Shown here piece by piece: positions 16,698 to 25,781 of a DNA stretch of 64,000 bases. Made by a program: the position numbers and the translations under genes. Position 1 is the stretch's first letter. The number at the start of each line of letters is the position of its first letter. Source of the DNA: GCA-002733465 sp965230525 (GTDB taxonomy: Bacteria; Pseudomonadota; Gammaproteobacteria; Enterobacterales; Kangiellaceae); the NCBI GenBank assembly GCA_965230525.1, contig OZ246008.1, positions 2,418,001-2,482,000 on the forward strand, given 5' to 3'. The notes below the pieces were generated by a model. It was not told the DNA's origin. It did no database searches and worked only from the letters and a program-made list of their open reading frames with translations.

Positions 16698-17741
16698 ATG
16701 AACGCAACTCATTCAATTAAGCCGCTCGCAATGCTTACGCTAGCTTCTGTTTTGATCAGTGGTCCAGCATTGGCCAATAAAGCCAAAAAGTTTTCAGTCA
16801 AATCTCTATCCGGTTTTAAAGATGCGCCAGAAATCGTGGTGTACTCCACCAACGGCGAAAAGTATACCCATGTTGATAAAACCAAGGTTTCCAACGTTGA
16901 GGTTGCTATTAACATAGAATGTAAATATGAAGGTAAAGGCAACAAAGCCTACGATGGCACACTTGAGTTACCTGGTTATCAAGCGGTTTCTTCCAATAAG
17001 CCAGCAGATATTTATTTACCCTACAATAAAACGGCTTCGCGTCAATTCCGATTTGACTCAGGTAAGGGACAACCACTTAGCCCAGTCAAAGTGTGTAACG
17101 ACGAACTCAACAAGCGATTGTCTCAAAATGCGAGTAAGACCAAATATGATATTCTAGCAAAAGGATTTACTGTCAATTATCCAGCCGCTTTAAAAGTTGA
17201 ATACACTTTAAAATGCAATGCGACTGGTTTAGGTAAAAGTAGCTATGGAACCAAGCGGCCAATGATAAATGCAAAGTATCGTTGTCTTGCATCAGATCTT
17301 GCTAAGAATAAGATTCCAAAGCCCAAACCCAAGCTGAAACAGGCCAAGTTTGTTCCGCTAGTTTCAAAAGTATCTCTAAAAGCGGATCCCGCGGTTAAAG
17401 TCGGTGAGTGTCCTACTAAAATTAATTTTAATGGAACTATAACGGCGACACGCAAGGGGACAGTTAGTTATCGCTACGTTAAACATACGGGTAAAAAGTC
17501 GCCGCTTTATACGCTTAATTTTGAAAAAGCCGGTACTAAAAAAACGGCTCGTTGGGGACTTACTGCTAACAAGCCCAAAGCCAGCCAACAACTAGCTTCT
17601 AACAGTGGTAAAAAGTCTCCCTACGAAGTACAAGGCCACTATCGACTCGTCATAGTGTCACCTAAATCCAATCAACAAGCCAAGGCTGAATATAAAGTCG
17701 ACTGCGATAAAAAGCAGCCGGGTCGTCAGTTCAAAGGTTAA
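16698..17741 (+). CDS. Basic secreted protein with paired cysteines, unknown family
   Basis: A protein of about 347 residues with a signal peptide ending near GPALA (about residue 26). The mature part is lysine-rich and seems built of related beta-type modules: INIECKYEGKGNKAYDG around residue 50 and LKCNATGLGKSSYG near 170 share a C-x(3)-G-x-G/x-x-Y pattern. The last third (GECPTKINFNGTITA to YKVDCDKK) reads like an immunoglobulin-type strand sandwich closed by a cysteine pair. ATG 16698 is preferred because GGGGA lies about ten bases upstream; two earlier in-frame ATGs have poorer spacing. It follows the VWA lipoprotein by about 145 bases. Function not recognised. Confidence 0.75.
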   Translation: MNATHSIKPLAMLTLASVLISGPALANKAKKFSVKSLSGFKDAPEIVVYSTNGEKYTHVDKTKVSNVEVAINIECKYEGKGNKAYDGTLELPGYQAVSSNKPADIYLPYNKTASRQFRFDSGKGQPLSPVKVCNDELNKRLSQNASKTKYDILAKGFTVNYPAALKVEYTLKCNATGLGKSSYGTKRPMINAKYRCLASDLAKNKIPKPKPKLKQAKFVPLVSKVSLKADPAVKVGECPTKINFNGTITATRKGTVSYRYVKHTGKKSPLYTLNFEKAGTKKTARWGLTANKPKASQQLASNSGKKSPYEVQGHYRLVIVSPKSNQQAKAEYKVDCDKKQPGRQFKG

Positions 17742-17757
17742 GTTGGCCATAGAGATA

Positions 17758-17796
17758 CTTCGGTGTTTACGTCGTTAAGCGAACGTAACACCGAGG
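17758..17796 (+). terminator. Terminator-like hairpin after the secreted-protein gene
   Basis: CGGTGTTTACGT (17761-17772) and ACGTAACACCG (17783-17793) form a strong stem with one bulge and a short loop. No T-tract follows, so it may be a Rho-dependent stop or an mRNA-stabilising hairpin rather than an intrinsic terminator. Confidence 0.4.
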
Positions 17797-18036
17797 CTTC
17801 TCAATCTAAAATGCACCATGTCCCAAGCCAATTTTGTTATTTATCGGTTTAATCTGACAACGTAAGCTTATCCGTCAAATACTATTTAGATAACGTCAAA
17901 TGCTTTGGGTTGTTGTCTGGGTATCACCAAAAGCTATACCCCTATAGAAATTTAATAGCGCCATTCAATTGAACATCATAGGGTGGCTGTATAAACTGAT
18001 TAGCCTATATCGGTGACTAGGTATGAGGCCTTTCAG

Positions 18037-18726
18037 ATGAACATTGTTATTGCAGACGAACTTCCATTGTTTCGGAACTCATTGGTAAAGCTCGTTCAGC
18101 AAAAGCGACCTAACGCGCAATTTACACTGCTATCTGACTTTTCTTCTTTACAAAATCATTTACTAAATCATGACTCGATTGACTATGTGTTTATGGATTT
18201 ACATATACCGGGTAATACGGGGTTATCGGGAATCACTTCCATCAAGAATTTGAAAGCGCAAACTAAACTGGTGATTATTTCAGCGACTGAATCACCCATG
18301 ATCGTCTATCGAACGATTAAACTTGGCGCGCGAGGATTTATACCTAAAGCGGCTGAAATCGAAGAATTCAATCATGCGATGGATGCTATTTTCACAAATG
18401 AAATATGGATTCCCAAAGAGTTAAAAACACGTTCAGGTAACCCGCTTTCTGCAGAGCATTTTGAAAGTCGCAATTGCGATTCTAATGATTGTTTATCTGA
18501 AAAAATTGCATCACTGAGTCCACGCCAATATAAGGTTTTGGAAATGATCAGCGATGGTCAATTAAATAAGCAAATCGCTTACCGACTAGAGTTATGTGAG
18601 GGGACGGTTAAGCATCACGTTAGTCTGATTTTACAGAAGCTCAATGTGATCAATCGAACCGCTGCGGCCAATATGTTTAATCGACTAAAGGTTGAAAAGC
18701 GGTTAGGGATACAGGTTGCAGAGTAA
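18037..18726 (+). CDS. LuxR/NarL-type response regulator
   Basis: An orphan response regulator of about 229 residues. The receiver has an acidic pair (ADELPLFR), phospho-acceptor D (VFMDLHIPG), a serine switch (VIISATES) and lysine (FIPKA). The output domain is a standard LuxR helix-turn-helix: LSPRQYKVLEMISDGQLNKQ followed by VKHHVSLILQKLNVINRTAA. ATG 18037 starts the family-typical MNIVIADE; the upstream GTG at 18013 would add eight unlikely residues. No kinase gene is adjacent; the neighbouring kinases on either side have their own partners or are degenerate. Targets cannot be inferred from the sequence. Confidence 0.88.
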   Translation: MNIVIADELPLFRNSLVKLVQQKRPNAQFTLLSDFSSLQNHLLNHDSIDYVFMDLHIPGNTGLSGITSIKNLKAQTKLVIISATESPMIVYRTIKLGARGFIPKAAEIEEFNHAMDAIFTNEIWIPKELKTRSGNPLSAEHFESRNCDSNDCLSEKIASLSPRQYKVLEMISDGQLNKQIAYRLELCEGTVKHHVSLILQKLNVINRTAAANMFNRLKVEKRLGIQVAE

Positions 18727-18743
18727 AGTCGAGTACATTCAAG

Positions 18744-19133
18744 TCAGAACATTCTCCGCTTTACACCTTTGAGCGGCTTTTGAGAATTGAGAAAGTGAAG
18801 CGAAGTAACTTCCCATTTCTCAACTGGTTCAGGGTGTCCCTTAGGACTGTCGTGATCGGGTTCAAAAAGATGCAATTGATTCTTAAAATAGGTTTCAAGA
18901 TCGATCAAGGTTTTAGCCTCTCGCTTGTTGCCTATTTCGCCCAGGTCTTTCATGGCCATTTGATGAATTTTCAGCACCACCGTTTTTGACCGTTTATGAG
19001 GGCGTGCAGGGTCGGTGGTGATGGGCCAATTAAATGTGGCCAAATATTGTTGATCATTATCTTGTACAAACAGCTCTGCCGTTTCGGGAAGCAGTTCGGA
19101 TAATGTTTCGGTGATTACTCGGTGGTCTATCAT
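18744..19133 (-). CDS. Hypothetical protein
   Basis: A 129-residue soluble protein, acidic at the N-terminus and basic at the C-terminus (KGVKRRMF). It has no signal peptide, membrane segment or recognisable motif. A strand-rich start (ELFVQDNDQQYLATFNWPI) is followed by a conserved-looking block KRSKTVVLKIHQMAMKDL and a helix. GGAA lies six bases before the ATG. The gene is convergent with the LuxR regulator (17 bases apart) and divergent from the pilU-like gene. I do not recognise the family. Codon use looks like its neighbours, so it is probably a real gene. Confidence 0.6.
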   Translation of the reverse strand: MIDHRVITETLSELLPETAELFVQDNDQQYLATFNWPITTDPARPHKRSKTVVLKIHQMAMKDLGEIGNKREAKTLIDLETYFKNQLHLFEPDHDSPKGHPEPVEKWEVTSLHFLNSQKPLKGVKRRMF

Positions 19134-19404
19134 TGATCATTCCATGATTTGACTTCTAATGCTTAAAGTTGTGCTAATCAAGTTCTAACGCGTTAGAACT
19201 TTCGATTATATTACAAATGTTCGAGCAGTGTATTAGACGTAATTGTTATATATTTGTTATTTTAATATAGCCTATGGGTATCGATTTTACCTAGAAATTG
19301 GCTTCGATTCGTTACGATTGGCTTGAAAATTTAAGAAATTAATGAGGTTTATCAGTAATTTGTAGTAGTATTCTGTTATATAACTCCGCAAAAAGAATAA
19401 TTTA

Positions 19405-20937
19405 ATGGATTTAATCGAACTGCTCGCCGCCATGGTTGTTCAACAAGCCTCTGATTTATTTATCAGCGTAGATTGTGAACCACTTATCAAAGTGGAAGGC
19501 AAAATGCGACCCGTTCGAGACGTTAAATTAGATGAACGCACTAATCACGACTTGATATTCTCCATTCTCGAAGAATCTGAAATCGCCACCTTTGCGGTGG
19601 AAAAAGAACTCAATAAGTCGTTAAAAATAGAATCTCTCGGTCGCTTTAGAATTAATGTTTTTCAACAAAGTGGTGAGCCGGCGATGGTGGTTCGCTATAT
19701 AAAGAAAATTATTCCGTCCATTGAGGAGCTTGGTTTACCACCAGCACTCAAAGATCTCATTATGTTAGAGCGTGGACTGATTCTACTCGTCGGTTCAACC
19801 GGGACAGGTAAGTCGACCACGCTTGCGTCCATGATCGATTATCGAAACACCAATAAAACAGGCCATATACTCACCATCGAAGACCCTATCGAATTTACCC
19901 ATAAGAATAAAAAAAGCTTGGTGAACCAGCGTGAAGTTGGGGTTGATACCGATTCGTTTGAGATTGCACTTAAAAACGCCATGCGAGAAGCGCCCGATGT
20001 CATTTTAATCGGGGAAATCCGAGATCGTGAAACCATGAAACAAGCACTCACTTACGCAGAGACCGGTCACCTGTGTTTGGCGACCTTGCATGCGAGTAAT
20101 GCCAACCAAGCGCTTGAACGAATATTTAACTTTTTTCCAGAAGAAGCGAAACAACAAATTTTGCAAGACTTGTCGATCAATCTGAGAGCGGTGGTTGCTC
20201 AGCGACTTTGTATTGGCTTAGAAAGTAGACGAGTCGCGGCTGTTGAAATGATGCAGGTAACTCCTTATGTTAAGGAGCTGATCGAATTTGGAAAAATTGA
20301 AGAAATTCGTGAAGCAATGGAAAGGGCTGAAGATAAAGTTAATCAAACCTTTGATCAATGTTTGTATAAGTTAATCAAGGCGGGAAAAATATCACTGGAA
20401 GAAGGATTAAATAAAGCAGATTCTAAAAACAACTTGGCATTGAAGTTCCGTTTAGAAAAAGATGGTAAAAACGAAGTCATAAACGGTAAGAAAGAAAATA
20501 CTGCCGCTGAATTTACGGTTGATAAAAATGCTAATTTTGAACATTATCAAACATACTCTATCAAACCTCTGAAAGCCAAATCTCACACTGAGGCAACGAC
20601 CCAAAAGGTTAATATGGCATTGATGATGGCACTTGATAATAAAGGTTTGAGATTAGTTGAACATGATGGCGATCTACAAGTGCAATATGCGTTGGGCATA
20701 AAACGCTCTGAAAGCTTAAAGCTGGAATCGATTTCTGGCGAGCCTGAACGATTTAACTACATGAGCAATGATGATAAAGAATACACAACACTGATGATTA
20801 ATGTTGTCGATACGTCGACTAAAAAAGCGATCTTCAGAATCGCCGCGACCAAAAAGAAATCGGTTTACCTAGAGAGCCAACGACAGTTAAATGAAGGCAT
20901 GAATGCACTTTTACAACCGTTGCCAATTAATCGTTAA
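19405..20937 (+). CDS. pilU: PilU-type pilus retraction ATPase fused to a DUF4136-like domain
   Basis: Residues 1-350 are a PilT/PilU hexameric ATPase that powers type IV pilus retraction in the cytoplasm. Visible are Walker A (GSTGTGKST), the Asp box, Walker B (DVILIGEIRDRETM) and His box (LATLHASNANQALERI). The NANQALERI and TFDQCLYKL wording is PilU rather than PilT. PilU normally ends near 380 residues; here a linker and about 120 more residues follow. They read NFEHYQTYSI, DLQVQYALGI, LMINVVDTSTKKAIFR and end with PLPINR, the order of elements in DUF4136, a domain normally found in periplasmic lipoproteins. No pilT is adjacent. It is followed after 16 bases by the membrane regulator gene. 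Confidence 0.88.
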   Translation: MDLIELLAAMVVQQASDLFISVDCEPLIKVEGKMRPVRDVKLDERTNHDLIFSILEESEIATFAVEKELNKSLKIESLGRFRINVFQQSGEPAMVVRYIKKIIPSIEELGLPPALKDLIMLERGLILLVGSTGTGKSTTLASMIDYRNTNKTGHILTIEDPIEFTHKNKKSLVNQREVGVDTDSFEIALKNAMREAPDVILIGEIRDRETMKQALTYAETGHLCLATLHASNANQALERIFNFFPEEAKQQILQDLSINLRAVVAQRLCIGLESRRVAAVEMMQVTPYVKELIEFGKIEEIREAMERAEDKVNQTFDQCLYKLIKAGKISLEEGLNKADSKNNLALKFRLEKDGKNEVINGKKENTAAEFTVDKNANFEHYQTYSIKPLKAKSHTEATTQKVNMALMMALDNKGLRLVEHDGDLQVQYALGIKRSESLKLESISGEPERFNYMSNDDKEYTTLMINVVDTSTKKAIFRIAATKKKSVYLESQRQLNEGMNALLQPLPINR

Positions 20938-20953
20938 TTTCAAGGTTTGAAGT

Positions 20954-23281
20954 TTGCGTAATTATATTCAATTGGGCTCGCTAAAATTCGATCCTGAGAC
21001 AAATCGAATAATCAAGGGTGAGCAAGTTCAGCAAGTAGAACCGAAACTTTCGGCGGTTCTAAACTATCTCTATATCAACCGAAATCGAGTCGTAAAAAAG
21101 CAGCAGCTTGCTGATGCGGTTTGGAAAGGGCAGGTGGTTAGCGATAACGCCATTAGCCGAGCAATTTCGCAATTGAGGAAGCTATTAAGTCTTGCTGATT
21201 CACCTCAACCGTCAATAGAAACAATTCCTCGAGTTGGTTATCAGCTACACCTAGAACACGCCGCTGGTTTATCGTCAGAAAAAGTCGGCCAACCACAGCA
21301 GCTAACCGCCCAGCCTACCGAGCAAGCCAGAGAACAATCTGGTGAACAACCTGCTGAACAAGACTATCTACTCGAGCGTGAATCAAACCAGAAATTAGAA
21401 AAAGCAAACGTTAAAGAGCGAACGGATAGCAAGTCCACTCATTCAAATCGAACCAAGCAAAAAACATCGACTACAAAAGAGCCTTTTGTGTTCGATAAAG
21501 ACAGTTTAAAAGTAATTATTTTTATCGCGTTTTCGCTGGCTATTTTCGCGCGCTATTTTTATCTGCAATTTGTTGAAGAACCGACACCAAAGCAATTTAA
21601 TCAGTCCAGTTTAACTTTATCTCCGGGCGTCGAAAAATTACCTCGAATATCACCTAATGGAAAGTGGCTTGCATATGCGGCTCAAAGTGAATCGGATACC
21701 AGTGAGCAGCTTTATTTAATTGAAATTAATTCTCGTCAAGTCTCACAACTTTCTTTTTCACTCGGTTATTTTCTTGATATCGCATGGAGTCCGGATTCAA
21801 AATCGATAGTATACAGCGCGTGGCATTCGCCACATGACCGAAGTTGCAAAATTGCATTAGTTACGCTTGCCGAAGTGATGGAGCAGAGCAATACTCAGAG
21901 GGATAGTACCGGTACAACGCGCGAACAAAAGTTACTCGATTGCTCGCAAAGATCACTAGTAAAACTTGCTTGGAACGAGTCAGGTTCAAAGATTTACTTG
22001 AGTACTCGCGCATCTTACGACCGACCTTACTTTGTTCAGAGCTACTCGCTACATAGCCAGAGGTTCGAACAGTTAACCATGCCGCCACAGTCGGGCAATT
22101 TAAGAGGTGATTATTACTTGGCGGGTAGTGCGTCGGGACGACATCTCGCTGTGATTAGGTATTTAGGGACCGAAAAATCTCAACTGCAAATTTATGCCAC
22201 GGCTGATAATCAACTGCTAACAACACAACTTATACAAGGTAATTTATCGGGCTTGACTTGGTTTGGTGAAAACCATCTATTGATTTCACGTGAAAATAAC
22301 CTCTATTTATATGACTACCAAACGAATCAAGAAGAATTTTTTTATTCGATTGGTAAAAATTCCGGCCAACTCAGTGCGCATTTCGAGCATCAGCGAGTAG
22401 CATTTAGCCATACTCAACGTGATGTAAACTTAGTTGAGTATGCGATAAATGCTGGTAATGTGGATAACGATAAGCGACGCCTGTTGACTCAATCAACCGC
22501 GAACGAAGTGATGCCTGCATTTTCAAATGATAAACGTCAACTAGCCTTTATCTCAAATCGAACGGGCAGCAACCAAATTTGGTTGCGAAATAGTCAAGGC
22601 GTGGAAAGGCAACTGTCTCAATCTCCAGCGTCATTGCATTACTCTCCTTTAAGCTGGTCGTCCGATGATTCGTTAGTCCTGTTTCAATACGATGGAGAGA
22701 TCTTTTCTATCGCTGTTAAAGATGGAACGATAGAGCGGTTAATTGGCCGCGAACATAAGGTGGCAAATGCCGAGTGGTCTGTTGATGGAAAGTCGCTGTT
22801 TTACTCCTCAGAAAAGTCAGGCGAGTGGCAAATTTGGCAGTGGCACAGAGCGCTCGATCAACATCAGCAAGTGACTCGTCAGGGCGGTTATAGTGTAAAA
22901 CAAGATAAACAGCATCATTTGTATGTGAGTCGTATTCATCAAGATGGCTTATGGAAATTAGCGTTCAAGCCGGAGAGCAAGCGTTTTTCTAAACCGGTTA
23001 AGCTGTTAGACGAATTCAGTGGGACCAACTGGTTAAGCTGGAAATTGTTTAACAACCATATTTACTATTTTGGTAAACAGGTTGGCGATAAAAACGATCC
23101 CAATCCCAATCCCAATCCAATGGGAATCATGCAACTAAATTTGTTTGATCAATCCAGTCGCTTGTGGTTTCCATTTTCTGATAATCAGCAACGGTATTTT
23201 GATATTTCCTCCAACGCACTTGTGCTTACCGAGATCACCGGGCAGCAAGGCAGTATTCAATTGCTAGAACCCATGGAGTAG
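20954..23281 (+). CDS. Membrane-spanning winged-helix regulator with beta-propeller sensor (CadC/ToxR-like)
   Basis: Residues 1-100 are an OmpR-type winged helix (PKLSAVLNYLYINRNRVVKK, ISRAISQLRKLL, IPRVGYQLHLE). A Gln/Glu-rich linker (about 110-170) leads to one membrane helix near 178-200, then a periplasmic part of nearly 600 residues rich in TolB/PD40-type strands (PRISPNGKWLAYAA, DIAWSPDSKSIVY, MPAFSNDKRQLAFISNRTG). It should be a one-component regulator that binds DNA from the membrane. The start is TTG at 20954, with AAGG about nine bases upstream and no nearby ATG. A short CCCAAT repeat encodes NPNPNP near residue 720. Cotranscribed with the PilU-like gene, so it may regulate pilus or surface functions; that is inference. 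Confidence 0.85.
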   Translation: MRNYIQLGSLKFDPETNRIIKGEQVQQVEPKLSAVLNYLYINRNRVVKKQQLADAVWKGQVVSDNAISRAISQLRKLLSLADSPQPSIETIPRVGYQLHLEHAAGLSSEKVGQPQQLTAQPTEQAREQSGEQPAEQDYLLERESNQKLEKANVKERTDSKSTHSNRTKQKTSTTKEPFVFDKDSLKVIIFIAFSLAIFARYFYLQFVEEPTPKQFNQSSLTLSPGVEKLPRISPNGKWLAYAAQSESDTSEQLYLIEINSRQVSQLSFSLGYFLDIAWSPDSKSIVYSAWHSPHDRSCKIALVTLAEVMEQSNTQRDSTGTTREQKLLDCSQRSLVKLAWNESGSKIYLSTRASYDRPYFVQSYSLHSQRFEQLTMPPQSGNLRGDYYLAGSASGRHLAVIRYLGTEKSQLQIYATADNQLLTTQLIQGNLSGLTWFGENHLLISRENNLYLYDYQTNQEEFFYSIGKNSGQLSAHFEHQRVAFSHTQRDVNLVEYAINAGNVDNDKRRLLTQSTANEVMPAFSNDKRQLAFISNRTGSNQIWLRNSQGVERQLSQSPASLHYSPLSWSSDDSLVLFQYDGEIFSIAVKDGTIERLIGREHKVANAEWSVDGKSLFYSSEKSGEWQIWQWHRALDQHQQVTRQGGYSVKQDKQHHLYVSRIHQDGLWKLAFKPESKRFSKPVKLLDEFSGTNWLSWKLFNNHIYYFGKQVGDKNDPNPNPNPMGIMQLNLFDQSSRLWFPFSDNQQRYFDISSNALVLTEITGQQGSIQLLEPME

Positions 23282-23290
23282 AGTGACTAT

Positions 23291-24307
23291 CTATTGCTGT
23301 AAGGCTTTGACGATAAGTTGTGGCTGAGAAAAAGGAAGTAAATGTTCTTGGGTTTTGAGTTTTATGTATTTACCTTTTTCCGAGTGGTTGACTAAAGCGG
23401 CATAATAAATTTCTGCTTGCGCCTTCCAGTCGAGTAGTCCTTGTTTTTCTTTTTCATCCTTGGCATTTTTGATATAGCTCATTTCAAAATCGGTATCGAA
23501 TACAGTAAGAGGGGTTGCTTTAGAGAAAGATAATTTTGCCGCCTGGGTGAGATCTTCATTGTAGCCAGCGACCTCGGTAAAAAGGTTAACTAGGTTGTTA
23601 AGTTCTAAGCGCTTACTAAATAGTAACTCAATATAACGCCAATTAGTTTTCGAGTCGTTTCCTGCAAGCTGCTTTAAATGGTTTAGTTCTGCCAGGTTTT
23701 TCTCCTTGGCTCGCTGATTGTACTTGCCTTGAAGAATGTAGTCGGTATATGACTCGATATTGGTGCGAAATGGTTCTGCATCTCGACTGTATCTTTCGAT
23801 CGCTGACGGAGTTAATACATCTGGATCGATCAAAATAATTTTTTTAATTTTAATTTGCTCGCTCACCGGAAGCTTGCGGTTGAGGTCAGAAAATTTCAAT
23901 AAGCTTATATTGGATGAAGCAAAAGCTACAAAATGGAGATTGTTTAGTTTGAGTTCTTGTACCGCAGCCAAAAGATCACGACCAAACGCTATATAACCTA
24001 ATTGAGCATTACTATCGGCAAATACCTGACCAGCTCTATCGATGGTAATCACATTGAACTGTTGTGCTAGTAAGGGGGCCAGTCGGGCGAACCAAGCGGA
24101 ATCGGAATTCCAATTATCGGTAGGTCCAGAGAGCAAAATCACCGTATCTTTGGCGTGTGAGTCATCTGCTTGTTGCTGTTGCTTTGCGCTCCAGTGAGTA
24201 AGATGCAGTCGAGCGTCCTTAAGCACTAATGTTTCTGTTCGGTAGTCCGCGCTTACTGAGCATGTAAAAATCAAAAGCATAATACCGAATATTGATTGAC
24301 GATACAT
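23291..24307 (-). CDS. Exported alpha/beta-hydrolase-fold protein, probably non-catalytic
   Basis: A 338-residue protein with a signal peptide (MYRQ start, cleavage near CSVSA). The fold is suggested by VILLSGPTDNWNSDSAWF (oxyanion-strand region), NVITIDRAGQ, a late acid-bearing strand (TVFDTDFE) and a terminal histidine in QEHLLPFSQP. The nucleophile elbow, normally G-x-S-x-G, reads VAFASSN (residues 127-133), so the catalytic serine is shifted or absent. ATG 24307 is chosen: AGGGAG precedes it, the signal peptide starts there, and the upstream SGNH gene no longer overlaps. The longer frame to 24403 would overlap that gene. Substrate unknown. Confidence 0.7.
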   Translation of the reverse strand: MYRQSIFGIMLLIFTCSVSADYRTETLVLKDARLHLTHWSAKQQQQADDSHAKDTVILLSGPTDNWNSDSAWFARLAPLLAQQFNVITIDRAGQVFADSNAQLGYIAFGRDLLAAVQELKLNNLHFVAFASSNISLLKFSDLNRKLPVSEQIKIKKIILIDPDVLTPSAIERYSRDAEPFRTNIESYTDYILQGKYNQRAKEKNLAELNHLKQLAGNDSKTNWRYIELLFSKRLELNNLVNLFTEVAGYNEDLTQAAKLSFSKATPLTVFDTDFEMSYIKNAKDEKEKQGLLDWKAQAEIYYAALVNHSEKGKYIKLKTQEHLLPFSQPQLIVKALQQ

Positions 24308-24356
24308 AAAATTCTCCCTAGAGGTTTTTAGGCCATATTTTCGGCCGATTGTCACA

Positions 24357-25220
24357 CTATGGCAACCATTTGTTTTTTTGCAAAATGGGTGGTTGCTGGG
24401 CAAACTTGCGATTGGCTTCAGATGCAGCTAAACGCAAAATTTCAGCTAACTCAGGAGACAGTGGAACATCACCGTTAGAGGCCGGAATATAATCCGGCAA
24501 ACTATCTAATGGTAACTCCGTTATTTGTTCGAACATCGTGAGTGCCGCTAAATAAGTTCCATACACGGAAGGATGAAAATTATCTTCGCTATAAAGTTGA
24601 ATTGACGCATCATAAGTCCAAGCTTCAAGCCATGCTTCACCCGCAGGAAAAAGTGAACCGTTGATCAAGCGAGCAGCGGTTTGGTAAGAGTCAGAAACAC
24701 CGGCGAAATCAAAAAAGCGTTGTCTCGCTGGCCAAACCATGTAGAGTGCCGTTTTACAGTCAACCAATGCAAGCTCATTGGCAAACATTGGAGTAAAGTC
24801 TAACAAATAGGGTCTCCCCTCGGTAGCCGATGGACCCTGTTGTAGCACCGCGAGATGCCATCCCTGTCGCCTCATTTGAGCACGTGTATCAGGATTGGCC
24901 CAATGATCAGGTAATCCAAAGTTTGGCAGGGTACGTGATTCAAAATGCCCAATCTTGAAGTCCACAAGATTAAGCATTCTTTCTAACATGCCCGGGAGAT
25001 CGTTGGAGTAGGTTAAACTGTTGCCAATAAACAAAATATTAAGCCCTTCGCTAGGTAATGGCTCAAAAGGGTCATGATATGGAGACTCTTCAATCTGTTT
25101 GTCCTGATTGCTACATCCCGTGATAGAAACAAGCAGTGTCATTAAGAAACAGGAGAGTAGTTTAGTAAGACTTAATATTCGCCTGTCCGCTCTAAACGAC
25201 TTAGAAACTTCGCTATGCAT
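24357..25220 (-). CDS. SGNH/GDSL-like lipoprotein
   Basis: A 287-residue lipoprotein with lipobox VSITGC near residue 36 after a long hydrophobic helix. The mature part has an SGNH-hydrolase look: ILFIGNSLTYSNDLP supplies block I (G-N-S-L in place of GDSL) and DNFHPSVYGTYLAA supplies the D-x-x-H block V. A block III asparagine is not obvious. Such proteins deacylate or de-esterify sugars, lipids or peptidoglycan; the substrate here cannot be told. A GAGG ribosome site lies nine bases before the ATG. It is upstream of the alpha/beta-hydrolase homologue on the same strand (49 bases apart) and is likely its operon partner. Confidence 0.75.
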   Translation of the reverse strand: MHSEVSKSFRADRRILSLTKLLSCFLMTLLVSITGCSNQDKQIEESPYHDPFEPLPSEGLNILFIGNSLTYSNDLPGMLERMLNLVDFKIGHFESRTLPNFGLPDHWANPDTRAQMRRQGWHLAVLQQGPSATEGRPYLLDFTPMFANELALVDCKTALYMVWPARQRFFDFAGVSDSYQTAARLINGSLFPAGEAWLEAWTYDASIQLYSEDNFHPSVYGTYLAALTMFEQITELPLDSLPDYIPASNGDVPLSPELAEILRLAASEANRKFAQQPPILQKNKWLP

Positions 25221-25427
25221 TTAACACAACCTCTTTAGATTTAATTTTTGGTTTATTAAGCATTCTTGACTAATAGAGCAATGCTTATGGTCGAACAAAA
25301 ACTTTACCGTCAGAATTTGAATGCTATCAGCTCAAACCGTATAGATCTTGAGCCATCACCGGTCCATCAAGCGCTCATCAGGGTTTCATCATGTTTTTGT
25401 CTGGTATGCTGGCGGTCTTAGGGGAGC

Positions 25428-25618
25428 GAAGTCAGCGGAAAAGATAGAGGATAATAATCAATATGATTGGTCCCCCAAACAACGATGTCAGACAGTAGAA
25501 TATAAACAATTACTTTGTAGGTCGTACTTCAGTGCGACACTGAGCTTGAGGTCAGCGAAAAAAGGTGGGGGATAATAATCGATTCAGTTAGCCAACCAAA
25601 CAACGGCGTCAGACTAAT
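25428..25618 (+). repeat. Degenerate direct repeat with ~120-bp period
   Basis: Segment 25428-25497 and segment 25549-25618 share GTCAGCG, GGATAATAATC, CCAAACAACG and GTCAGAC in the same order at an offset of 120-121 bases. The REP-like palindrome GTCGTACTTCAGTGCGAC (25521-25538) lies just before the second copy. It looks like an old tandem duplication in a non-coding area. Confidence 0.6.
25518..25540. repeat. REP-like palindrome
   Basis: GTAGGTCGTACTTCAGTGCG begins a near-perfect palindrome (arms GTCGTACT/AGTGCGAC, one G-T pair). It shares its core with the repeats near 2201-2266, suggesting a dispersed short family in this genome. Confidence 0.45.
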
Positions 25619-25781
25619 CCCAAGGCTTATTTAAGGTAAAAATATATTTGAAACGTTAATCAACAACATCATTTATTATGAGGCTAAGCCTAATTTTTAT
25701 TACTCTATTTCTGCCAAAACAAAACTAGGCGTAGCATGGGCGCATTTCGTTGTTATTTACTGCTTTCTGCAAGCCTATAAC

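Larger units (their letters stand above)
25221..25781. other. 560-bp non-coding stretch with degenerate repeats
   Basis: This gap holds no convincing gene. It contains two related ~70-bp segments 120 bp apart, a REP-like palindrome between them and AT-rich flanks. The short frames present have no ribosome sites. The promoter of the SGNH lipoprotein gene must lie near its left end; the RND pair ends at its right end. Confidence 0.55.

Noticed and set aside
24308..24403. N-terminal extension of the alpha/beta-hydrolase homologue
   Set aside because: It would overlap the upstream SGNH gene, has no ribosome site, and would place 32 polar residues before a good signal peptide.
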